A stretch of DNA of 44,845 bases from Candidatus Magasanikbacteria bacterium RIFCSPLOWO2_12_FULL_43_12 (lineage in GTDB: Bacteria; Patescibacteriota; Patescibacteriia; Magasanikbacterales; UBA922): assembly GCA_001783065.1 (NCBI GenBank), contig MFQN01000033.1, forward strand, positions 25,859-70,703. Direction: 5' to 3'. Under the pieces are notes generated by a model that saw only the letters and a program-made list of their open reading frames with translations, was not told the DNA's origin and did no database searches. Position 1 is the stretch's first letter, and every line of letters starts with the position of its first letter. The translations under genes and the position numbers were made by a program. This document shows, piece after piece, positions 7,922-14,025 of the stretch.

Positions 7922-8151
7922 ATCCGATAACTAATTATATCCCCGTCAACTCCAATCTGTGGATAACCAAAGAGGCCGTCAGGCCTCTTTTCAGTTGTCG
8001 GCGGTGTAATCAACAAACGGTTTGCTGTTGATCCAGATGGATAGATATGCCGGATTGGTGAACCAGTGAATCCAAGCCGACAAACGCTGTCAACTCCGAT
8101 TTCTTGGTAAACCGAGATGTCGACTTGTCCAAAAGTGGGTGGCCTGATACA
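7922..8151 (+). repeat. Non-coding repeat block A (copy of block B at 10035)
   Basis: The first part (about 7930-8013) matches 10035-10122 closely: TAACTAATTAT, CCCCGTCAACTCCAATCTG, a hairpin AGAGGCC-GTCA-GGCCTCT with TTTT (7968-7990) and GTTGTCGGCGGTGTAATCAA. A further degenerate GTCAACTCC... unit begins at 8088, and both blocks end in GGCCTGATACA (8141-8151). The hairpin plus T-run could terminate the upstream gene. It may be an attachment or recombination site flanking the island. Confidence 0.65.
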
Positions 8152-8156
8152 GAAAT

Positions 8157-8185
8157 TTGACTTATTTTTTTAAACTATATATAAT
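8157..8185 (+). promoter_or_regulatory. Promoter of the hicB-like gene
   Basis: -35 TTGACT (8157-8162), 17-bp spacer, -10 TATAAT (8180-8185). It lies inside the longer possible reading frame, which shows that the true start is downstream, at 8208. Confidence 0.7.
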
Positions 8186-8207
8186 GCCCTTAATTATACA
8201 TAAATAT

Positions 8208-8426
8208 ATGCGTAAAATAGACCTAAAATCTGTAGTTTGGAAAGAGGGTAAACATTACATTTCTCAATGCTTGGAAGTGGATGTTTCTAGTTATGGCAAA
8301 ACCAAAAAAGAAGCATTAACTATGTTACAAGATGCTTTATCATTGTATTTTGAGGATGTGCCCCTTCCTAAAAAAGCTGAAGTAACCAGACCAGCTATTG
8401 CTTCGGTCACTCTTCAATATGCCTAA
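8208..8426 (+). CDS. hicB: HicB-family antitoxin
   Basis: 72 aa from the ATG at 8208, chosen because the promoter occupies 8157-8185. The pattern 'VVWKEGKHYISQCLEVDVSSYGKT' followed by 'EALTMLQDALSLYFED' is the HicB partial-RNase-H-like antitoxin fold (strand-strand-helix). HicB antitoxins neutralise HicA mRNA interferases and often repress their own operon. Only a 24-codon ORF overlaps its end where HicA would be expected, so this may be an orphan antitoxin. Confidence 0.75.
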   Translation: MRKIDLKSVVWKEGKHYISQCLEVDVSSYGKTKKEALTMLQDALSLYFEDVPLPKKAEVTRPAIASVTLQYA

Positions 8427-8493
8427 ACCCTATCCACTACGGCTGGTCTTGCGCCAAGCCAATTTGACGGAAGATGATTTTGAGAAAAAATAA
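8419..8493 (+). pseudogene. 24-aa ORF overlapping hicB, possible toxin remnant
   Basis: An ATG at 8419 overlaps the hicB stop region by a frame shift and reads 24 codons (MPKPYPLRLVLRQAN...) to TAA at 8491. The position and overlap are those of a coupled second TA gene, but it is far shorter than HicA (about 60-80 aa) and lacks its catalytic His. It could be a decayed toxin or a chance ORF. Confidence 0.3.
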
Positions 8494-8562
8494 ATCAAAC
8501 TTTGTATAAGCGCGCCCCGTTATATGAAATTGTTCTAATTTTTTTTTCCACAGCGGTTGCAC

Positions 8563-8591
8563 TTGTAAATTGAATGTGGGTGTTATATAAT
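8563..8591 (+). promoter_or_regulatory. Promoter of the 8619 gene
   Basis: -35 TTGTAA (8563-8568), 17-bp spacer, -10 TATAAT (8586-8591), 28 nt before the ATG. No Shine-Dalgarno is visible in the AT-rich leader. Confidence 0.65.
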
Positions 8592-8618
8592 TTAAACATT
8601 AATTAAATAACAAATATT

Positions 8619-8861
8619 ATGACACCACTAGAAGAAAAACGTGAACCCAACAAGGAAATTCTTGCGATTAAAGATCAAGTTACGAGTGGATTAGAACAAG
8701 ATAAAATCCCATCGCGTGAAGCACTTTCGCGCCTTAAAAATTTCATGACTGGATATTCCGAAGATCACAAACCGACAGAAGAAGAACTGAAGAAATTCTT
8801 AGAGGAACTATCAGATTTAAAATCGGATGAAGGAAGCGAAATTTCTGGTAACAACATATAA
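8619..8861 (+). CDS. Small acidic helical protein of unknown function
   Basis: 80 aa, strongly charged (many Glu/Lys/Asp), predicted almost wholly helical, with no membrane segment or cysteine. I do not recognise it. It has its own promoter (8563-8591) and terminator (8886-8912), so it is a single-gene unit. Its position just before a possible BECR-fold nuclease would suit an antitoxin, but the terminator between them argues against a single operon. Confidence 0.55.
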   Translation: MTPLEEKREPNKEILAIKDQVTSGLEQDKIPSREALSRLKNFMTGYSEDHKPTEEELKKFLEELSDLKSDEGSEISGNNI

Positions 8862-8885
8862 CAGCCAATATGCGGTTCCATAAAA

Positions 8886-8912
8886 CTGCCCGCGAGAGCA
8901 GTTTTATTTCAC
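8886..8912 (+). terminator. Terminator after the small acidic gene
   Basis: The stem AAAACTGC / GCAGTTTT with an 8-nt loop is followed by ATTT. The stem's A-rich 5' arm allows some function in the opposite direction too. Confidence 0.65.
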
Positions 8913-8963
8913 CCAAATTTCGGTCTTTTCCTTTGGGTGGTAAAGTGGTAAAATACGCCTACC

Positions 8964-9374
8964 ATGAAAGCATACCAAGCCAAAGCCAGACCATTCCCAG
9001 GGACAAACTATAAGGAAATTTATCAAAAGGCTTTCGGCTTTTATAATACCCTGCGCGAGAGAACAAAAAGACGACCCTACATTAGGTCGGCTTATTTTGA
9101 AAAAGACAAGATTTTTCTCCAGCTTTTTTGGAATCATCTGCACGAAAAAAATTTCCGTGACCGAGTGCGTCGGTTAAAATATTTTGCCTGTGCCATCGAG
9201 CTTATTGAAAATAGCCGGCACGACCCAAGAACTATTCAAACCATTGAAAAACCTTCTGAGCTCCTACATAAATTTACTGGAATAACAAAAGACGGACAAA
9301 TTTTTTTCGTGCAGATAAAGGAAGAGAAAAAAACTGGAGAAAAATGGCTTACTTCTATTTTCCCGGAAGATTAG
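8964..9374 (+). CDS. Possible BECR-fold (barnase/EndoU/ColicinE5/RelE-like) nuclease
   Basis: 136 aa. The N-terminal half is basic and helical. The C-terminal half ('RDRVRRLKYFACAIELI', then 'LHKFTGITKDGQIFFVQIKEE...KWLTSIFPED') follows the RDR...strand...K...S-x-FP layout of phage-type BECR nucleases, where the terminal Ser/Phe-Pro strand closes the sheet. This assignment rests on pattern resemblance only. If right, it is a small RNase of TA or phage origin. The neighbours (HicB, Nudix) are accessory genes of the same island. An alternative is an uncharacterised CPR protein family. Confidence 0.5.
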   Translation: MKAYQAKARPFPGTNYKEIYQKAFGFYNTLRERTKRRPYIRSAYFEKDKIFLQLFWNHLHEKNFRDRVRRLKYFACAIELIENSRHDPRTIQTIEKPSELLHKFTGITKDGQIFFVQIKEEKKTGEKWLTSIFPED

Positions 9375-9575
9375 CTAAAAACAAAAAAGGACCTTCCGCC
9401 AAGTTGTGCCTTAATGCATATAGCACGGCCGAAAGCCTTTTTCTAATATAATTATACCAGGTATACTGAATATGTCAAGTGGGCTGTGGATAGATAAAGA
9501 AAAGGACAAAACATCGCATATCAGCAACGTTGTACGAAATTGTCTTGCCTTAAATAATTTTATAAACTAACTATT

Positions 9576-10037
9576 ATGAAAACTAAAGATAACGCAAATT
9601 TCCATATTGTCCTTGTGAAAGCTTGGGTGAAAAAAGATGGAAAATTTCTCATGGCTCAACGAGGCTCGACCGAGTTACATAAACCGGGTGCTTGGTCGTT
9701 GCCAGGTGGCAAAGTAGACAACGAGGTAGTGAGGGATATCTTGCAATCAACTTTGAAGAAAGAAGTGGTCGAGGAGGTGGGGATCAAGATCACTGACAAT
9801 ATTGAGCTAGTCTATAACAATTCATTTATTCGGTCTGATGGTGCGCATGTGGTAAATCTGACATTTCTCTGCCACTGGAAATCTGGTAGCGCCCAAGCAC
9901 TTGAAGATACCGCCAATGTCCAATGGTTTACAGTGGAGGAATTGAGAAATTTTCCTGACGCAGAGGACTTTTTGCAGATTGAGATAAACGAACTAGTTGA
10001 ATACTTAAAGGGGAGCGGCAAGACAACTATCGCCTAA
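9576..10037 (+). CDS. Nudix hydrolase
   Basis: 153 aa. The Nudix fold is indicated by 'KDGKFLMAQRGS', 'PGAWSLPGGKV' and a Nudix-box-like 'KKEVVEEVGI'. The box deviates from GX5EX7REUXEEXGU: Lys replaces Arg and the spacing between the first Glu and the KE is longer by a few residues. Members hydrolyse nucleoside diphosphate derivatives (for example oxidised dNTPs); the substrate cannot be read from the sequence. Its stop codon (GCC TAA C) is directly followed by repeat block B, as the first gene of the island is by block A. Confidence 0.85.
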   Translation: MKTKDNANFHIVLVKAWVKKDGKFLMAQRGSTELHKPGAWSLPGGKVDNEVVRDILQSTLKKEVVEEVGIKITDNIELVYNNSFIRSDGAHVVNLTFLCHWKSGSAQALEDTANVQWFTVEELRNFPDAEDFLQIEINELVEYLKGSGKTTIA

Positions 10038-10172
10038 CTAATTATCTCCCCGTCAACTCCAATCTGTGGATAACCAGAGAGGTCGTCAGGCCTCTTTTCG
10101 GTTGTCGGCGGTGTAATCAACAAATGAAAAAAAATCTTTGGAAAAGGTTGTGGTGGAGGCCTGATACACCCA
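10035..10172 (+). repeat. Non-coding repeat block B
   Basis: Homologous to block A at 7922-8151: TAACTAATTAT, CCCCGTCAACTCCAATCTG, hairpin AGAGGTC-GTCA-GGCCTCT with TTTT (10077-10099), GTTGTCGGCGGTGTAATCAA, and the terminal GGCCTGATACA. It is shorter because it lacks the middle segment of A. The start reads GCCTAAC, like one end of an integron attC site, but no matching GTTRGRY end is present. Confidence 0.65.
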
Positions 10173-10190
10173 CCCAAACGGCGCTTTTGA

Positions 10191-10219
10191 TTGCGTGATG
10201 GAGCAAAATTTGCTATAAT
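10191..10219 (+). promoter_or_regulatory. Promoter upstream of the murJ-linked gene
   Basis: -35 TTGCGT (10191-10196), 17-bp spacer, -10 TATAAT (10214-10219). It sits at the end of block B and drives the 10230 gene and probably murJ. Confidence 0.7.
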
Positions 10220-10229
10220 ACATCAACTT

Positions 10230-10880
10230 ATGCGCCGCAACATTGACAACATTGAAATCAAAGACCCGCCGATTAGAGAATTGGGCAAAAAAAGATCCTG
10301 TCTTAAAAGAAGTTGCTCAACCGGCTGCGGCGGCATCGTTATTTTTATTATCGCTTCGCTGATTATTTTAAAATTGAGCGCTTCACCTCGACAAAAAGAG
10401 CTGCAAACCGTCCCGCCAAATTTTCCCGCCGCGGTGCCTATTTATGATATCGGCAACTCTGATCGCATCGCTTTAATCTATGGAAAAGAAAAAGGCCGGT
10501 GGCTGGAAATCGCGGCTTACGCGCCGAAATTGGTTGTCGCCCCAATCGTAATTATTATCAATGATAAATTATTCCCTTCATCTACCACCACTGATGAAAA
10601 CCGCTTCAGCCGATTCACGCGCTTGCTCAAAGAACCGGTAATCGATCATCGTGATACGATTCAGATTGATTGGACAGAATTAACCGCCGAACCTCGTTTT
10701 GTATATGATTATTATAAAAAAGAACTTGAAAAATCCGAATTTTTAATCAAACCCTCGCAGAACAGCGACCGGGTGAAACAATTTTCATTTCAAAAAGACT
10801 CAATTGAGGGGGCGATATTTATAGAAGATAATCCGGAAAACAAAGGCACTGATTATCTTTCTTTGACAGTTAATTTTTAA
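10230..10880 (+). CDS. Single-pass membrane protein of unknown function, upstream of murJ
   Basis: 216 aa from the ATG at 10230; the longer frame starts at the -35 box itself and is ruled out by the promoter. A basic, Cys-containing cytoplasmic head (CLKRSCSTGCGG) leads into one membrane segment (about residues 35-52). About 160 extracytoplasmic residues follow, with a 'FVYDYYKKELEKSEFLI' helix like those of exported lipoprotein-type domains. I do not recognise a named family. It ends 34 nt before murJ with no terminator, so co-transcription and a cell-envelope role are likely. Confidence 0.65.
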   Translation: MRRNIDNIEIKDPPIRELGKKRSCLKRSCSTGCGGIVIFIIASLIILKLSASPRQKELQTVPPNFPAAVPIYDIGNSDRIALIYGKEKGRWLEIAAYAPKLVVAPIVIIINDKLFPSSTTTDENRFSRFTRLLKEPVIDHRDTIQIDWTELTAEPRFVYDYYKKELEKSEFLIKPSQNSDRVKQFSFQKDSIEGAIFIEDNPENKGTDYLSLTVNF

Positions 10881-10914
10881 CAACACAGCCATCCAGACAG
10901 TGTAAACAAACAAA

Positions 10915-12519
10915 ATGGGTATCAAAAATTTTTCCAATCAATCGCAAACAATCGTCGGCGCGGCCGTGGTTCTCGGCCTCATGTCACTCGTGAGCCGTCT
11001 GATCGGCATCTTGCGCGACCGAGTTTTCGCCAACCAATTCGGCGCTGGCGATATTTTGGACGCTTATTACGCCGCTTTCCGCATTCCGGATTTTATTTAT
11101 AATTTGATTATCGTCGGCGCGCTGTCCGCCGGATTTATTCCGGTTTTTTTGCATTTAATAAATAAAGACAGGCGAAAAGCTTGGCGCGTTACCAACAGTG
11201 TGATTAATATTTTGGGAATTTTATTATTAATAATCTGCGGCCTATTTTTTATTTTCACTCCGCAATTAACGCGCTGGCTGGCGCCCGGATTTGACGCGGA
11301 GAAAATCAAATTAACAATCTCGCTTACCCGCATTATGTTTTTAAGTCCGATATTGCTTGGTCTAAGCGGAATTGCCAGCAGTGTTCTGCAATCATTCAAA
11401 AATTTTTTCATTTACTCGCTTACGCCGATAATGTATAACATCGGCATTATCATCGGCGCGATGTTTTTTGTTCCGATTTGGGGAATAAACGGCTTGGCCT
11501 ATGGCGTAATCTTAGGCGCGTTTTTACACTTGATTTTGCAATTGCCGACTCTTTGGCAACACGGCTTCCGCTACCAGCCGCTGATTTTGTGGCGCGATAA
11601 ACACGTGCGGGAAATTGGCAAACTAATGATCCCTCGCACTTTAGGCATCGCGATTAATCAATTAAATTTTCTGGCAATCACGATTATCGGTTCAACTTTA
11701 ATTTCCGGCAGTATCGCGATTTTTAATTTGGCTAATAATTTGCAATATTTTCCCATTGGAATTATCGGCGTGTCATTTGCCATTGCCGCTTTCCCGACTT
11801 TGTCGCAAGCCGTGGCGGAAAACCGCAGACATGATGTCATTACCGAATTATCCGCGACAATACGGCAGATACTTTTCTTTATCATACCAATCACGATTAT
11901 TTTCCTGCTCTTGCGCGCGCAGATTGTCCGGGTGGTGCTTGGTTCCGGTCAATTCAATTGGAATGACACGATTCTCACTGCCAACACTCTCGCCTTTTTT
12001 TCTTTCTCGCTTTTCGCGCAATGTCTGATTCCTCTGCTCGCTCGCGCTTTTTACGCTTTGCACGATACTTGGACGCCTTTTTTAATTGGTCTCGCTACCA
12101 CAGTTGCCAACATTACCACCGCGATTTATTTCAAATCCTCGCTCGGAGTCAGCGGTCTGGCGCTTGCTTTTTCTATTTCAACGATCATTCAGTTAGTATT
12201 AATCTGGCTATTCCTGCGCAAAAAACTTGGCACGCTTAAAGAAAACGAAATTATTACTTCTTTATATAAAATTTCCGTTGCCGCGCTGATTATGGCTATC
12301 GTAGTGCAATTGTTCAAAGCCCCGCTGTCAGGAATCGTAAATATGGAAAAATTCTGGGGCATCTTTACCCAAGGCGCGATTGCCGGCACAGTCGGCCTGC
12401 TCGTTTACTGCGGTATTTTATTTTTGCTTAAATCTCAAGAAATATTACAATTCAACGCGAGTCTAAAAAAACGATGGCTGAGATTGTGGAGTGTGGAGGG
12501 AGAGGTGAATAAAGAGTAG
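10915..12519 (+). CDS. murJ: Lipid II flippase MurJ
   Basis: 534 aa, with about 14 membrane segments. The MVF/MurJ signature is clear: 'SLVSRLIGILRDRVFANQFGAG', 'LDAYYAAFRIPDFIYNLIIVGALSAGFIPVF', and the basic residues in early helices that line the lipid II cavity. MurJ moves lipid-linked peptidoglycan precursor to the outer leaflet. No mur ligases lie nearby. It is followed by a GGAGATA microsatellite (about 12536-12597). Confidence 0.93.
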   Translation: MGIKNFSNQSQTIVGAAVVLGLMSLVSRLIGILRDRVFANQFGAGDILDAYYAAFRIPDFIYNLIIVGALSAGFIPVFLHLINKDRRKAWRVTNSVINILGILLLIICGLFFIFTPQLTRWLAPGFDAEKIKLTISLTRIMFLSPILLGLSGIASSVLQSFKNFFIYSLTPIMYNIGIIIGAMFFVPIWGINGLAYGVILGAFLHLILQLPTLWQHGFRYQPLILWRDKHVREIGKLMIPRTLGIAINQLNFLAITIIGSTLISGSIAIFNLANNLQYFPIGIIGVSFAIAAFPTLSQAVAENRRHDVITELSATIRQILFFIIPITIIFLLLRAQIVRVVLGSGQFNWNDTILTANTLAFFSFSLFAQCLIPLLARAFYALHDTWTPFLIGLATTVANITTAIYFKSSLGVSGLALAFSISTIIQLVLIWLFLRKKLGTLKENEIITSLYKISVAALIMAIVVQLFKAPLSGIVNMEKFWGIFTQGAIAGTVGLLVYCGILFLLKSQEILQFNASLKKRWLRLWSVEGEVNKE

Positions 12520-12603
12520 CGATTGTAGATGAAAGATATCGGAGATAAATGGAGATAAAAAATGTGAGATAAGAGATAATTGGAGATAGATAGAGATAAT
12601 TTC

Positions 12604-12632
12604 TTGACAGGGCTATGTAAAAAAGTTATAAT
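12604..12632 (+). promoter_or_regulatory. Consensus sigma70 promoter of the 12654 gene
   Basis: -35 TTGACA (12604-12609), 17-bp spacer, -10 TATAAT (12627-12632): a perfect match. The ATG is only 22 nt beyond the -10, and no Shine-Dalgarno is seen, so the mRNA has a very short leader. Confidence 0.85.
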
Positions 12633-12653
12633 GGAAACAGTAAAAAATATCCT

Positions 12654-12989
12654 ATGAATAATGAAGAAAAAATTTTACAAAAACTAGACCAGCATGATGG
12701 GCAGTTCAAACGTGTCATGGACAAACTAGACCAGCATGATGGGCAATTTAAACAAGTTGATAAACAATTTGACCGTGTCATAACAAAGTTGATAGAGCAT
12801 GATGGAGAATTAAAAAATATTAAAGAAACCATGTCAACCAAAGAAATGATGGACGAACTCATGCGCGGTCAAGACAAAATGATCCAAATTTTAATTCGTG
12901 TTGACCAAGAACGCGTATTCACTAACGAAAAAATACGCCAGCTGGAAACGGATGTAAAACGAATAAAATTACAGTTGCAGATTGCCTAA
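12654..12989 (+). CDS. Coiled-coil protein with internal repeats
   Basis: 111 aa, all-helical. A 'KLDQHDGQFK' unit is duplicated at protein and DNA level (12683-12709 and 12725-12751), with a third degenerate copy (KLIEHDGELK). The C-terminal half 'MRGQDKMIQIL...TNEKIRQLETDVKRI' resembles the 18983 gene (SGQDKIIKLL...KTDRLEKRIDE), so the two are probably paralogues. No enzymatic motif. It is a soluble parallel coiled coil of unknown role, a single-gene unit with its own consensus promoter and terminator. Confidence 0.7.
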   Translation: MNNEEKILQKLDQHDGQFKRVMDKLDQHDGQFKQVDKQFDRVITKLIEHDGELKNIKETMSTKEMMDELMRGQDKMIQILIRVDQERVFTNEKIRQLETDVKRIKLQLQIA

Positions 12990-13004
12990 ACAAAATTACC
13001 AAAC

Positions 13005-13041
13005 AAAAAACCGTCTCGGGTTTAACGAAGGACGGTTTTTT
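13005..13041 (+). terminator. Terminator after the coiled-coil gene
   Basis: The stem AAAAAACCGTC (13005-13015) / GACGGTTTTTT (13031-13041) is bidirectional in form. Downstream a separate perfect hairpin GGTCAGCGTG-TGCGGG-CACGCTGACC (13081-13106) has no T-run and lies past the 3' end of the minus-strand MopE-like gene. Confidence 0.75.
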
Positions 13042-13167
13042 ATTACCCACTATTTATGACCACATAAACACTGGGGATTTGGTCAGCGTGTGCGGGCACG
13101 CTGACCTGAATTGTGTCTGAAAGCGGCTCTTGTCCCTCGCGGAACTTGAACCAGCTTGGTTGGTGGG

Positions 13168-13695
13168 CTATGGTGCGTAGTCGCAAAAGCCATCTTGGTC
13201 TGTGTCACGACATGAAGCACACTTCTGGTCTATACATCCATAGCTATCAACTCCGTTGGACCAGAATGTATCGTCCCCTGGGAATGGCTTGAAACCAGTA
13301 GGAGGCGAGTCGCAGTCCTCGTTCGTGAAGCACATCATCTCGTCCACCTCGCCGTCGCAGTCGTTGTCCTTGCCATCGTTGAGCTCAGAAGCCCCCGGGT
13401 GCACGGTCGAGTCCCTACCGTCGCAGTCGCCAGCCTTGAAGGATGCCGTGAGAATGGACACGCACTTCTCGTGCGACCAACCCGTGGGAGCGTTACGACA
13501 GGCTTCCTCCACACTACCGACGATGAACCAATCACCATCTTCGTCGGGGATGATGTTGAAGACCGCCGTGGTGGTAGGCTTGGACTTCTTGACGTCGTCC
13601 GGCTTGGGTGGTGAATCAAAGAACACCCACCATACCACTACGGAACAGAGCAGCAAAGCACAAACAAACCGTAAATTATCCCACCGATAAATCAT
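13168..13695 (-). CDS. Exported MopE-like metal-binding-motif protein
   Basis: 175 aa from the ATG at 13695, preceded by a strong Shine-Dalgarno (AAAGGGG, 9 nt upstream). The earlier in-frame starts lack this. One N-terminal membrane segment (about residues 9-25) anchors or exports it. The Asp-rich 'GDCDGRDSTVHPGASE...GKDNDCDGEVDE' is the repeated calcium/metal-binding motif found in MopE-like and myxobacterial surface proteins, and several Cys suggest disulfides. GC content and codon use are clearly higher than in neighbouring genes. It stands alone on the opposite strand to its neighbours, with its own promoter and a long structured leader, so recent acquisition is likely. Confidence 0.75.
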   Translation of the reverse strand: MIYRWDNLRFVCALLLCSVVVWWVFFDSPPKPDDVKKSKPTTTAVFNIIPDEDGDWFIVGSVEEACRNAPTGWSHEKCVSILTASFKAGDCDGRDSTVHPGASELNDGKDNDCDGEVDEMMCFTNEDCDSPPTGFKPFPGDDTFWSNGVDSYGCIDQKCASCRDTDQDGFCDYAP

Positions 13696-13885
13696 CTTCT
13701 TACCCCTTTCGTTTATTTTTGTCCACGACACGGAACACCTTGAACTTTAATCACCAAATCTACAGTTCCCGCAAACTGTTGATCTGGCGCTTTTCTGCCT
13801 GTCACCTGTCGGTGGCAAAACATAAATAGAGCCAGATTAACACATTTTTCTTATCAGACACGGTAATGGTATTGTAAAGAACAAC
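13696..13885 (-). promoter_or_regulatory. Long structured 5' leader of the MopE-like gene
   Basis: About 185 nt between the promoter and start codon. It contains a nested hairpin, ATCTGGC (13782-13788) with GCCAGAT (13831-13837) and inner TTTTCTGCC / GGCAAAA, then a second hairpin CAGTT/AACTG (13763-13778) nearer the gene. No known riboswitch consensus is recognised. It could be regulatory or a relic of insertion. Confidence 0.45.
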
Positions 13886-13887
13886 AT

Positions 13888-13916
13888 AGTATAGCACAAA
13901 AACCGCCTCTTGTCAA
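13888..13916 (-). promoter_or_regulatory. Promoter of the MopE-like gene
   Basis: Minus strand: -35 TTGACA (13916-13911), 17-bp spacer ending TTGTGC, -10 TATACT (13893-13888). The TTGTGC-TATACT-AT segment (extended -10) is identical to that of the promoter at 36482. Confidence 0.8.
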
Positions 13917-14025
13917 GGCCTGTTCAAGGTGATAAAATAGTCCAGCCAAACATCAGACATACTCCGAATCATACAACTCAATACTTACACACTTAAAAAC
14001 CTACACACTTATATACTTCACCACC

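Noticed and set aside
9027-9450. 14-nt inverted pair AAAGGCTTTCGGC / GCCGAAAGCCTTT around the BECR-like gene
   Set aside because: One copy is in coding sequence and the similarity does not extend, so chance is likely.
10031-10172. Integron attC site suggested by GCCTAAC at the Nudix stop codon
   Set aside because: No matching GTTRGRY end or attC-like imperfect palindrome follows, and block A starts with GATAAC instead.
13335-13619. Arg/Ser/Thr-rich ORF antisense or frame-shifted within the MopE-like gene
   Set aside because: It is a shadow of the GC-rich gene in another frame with no start signals.
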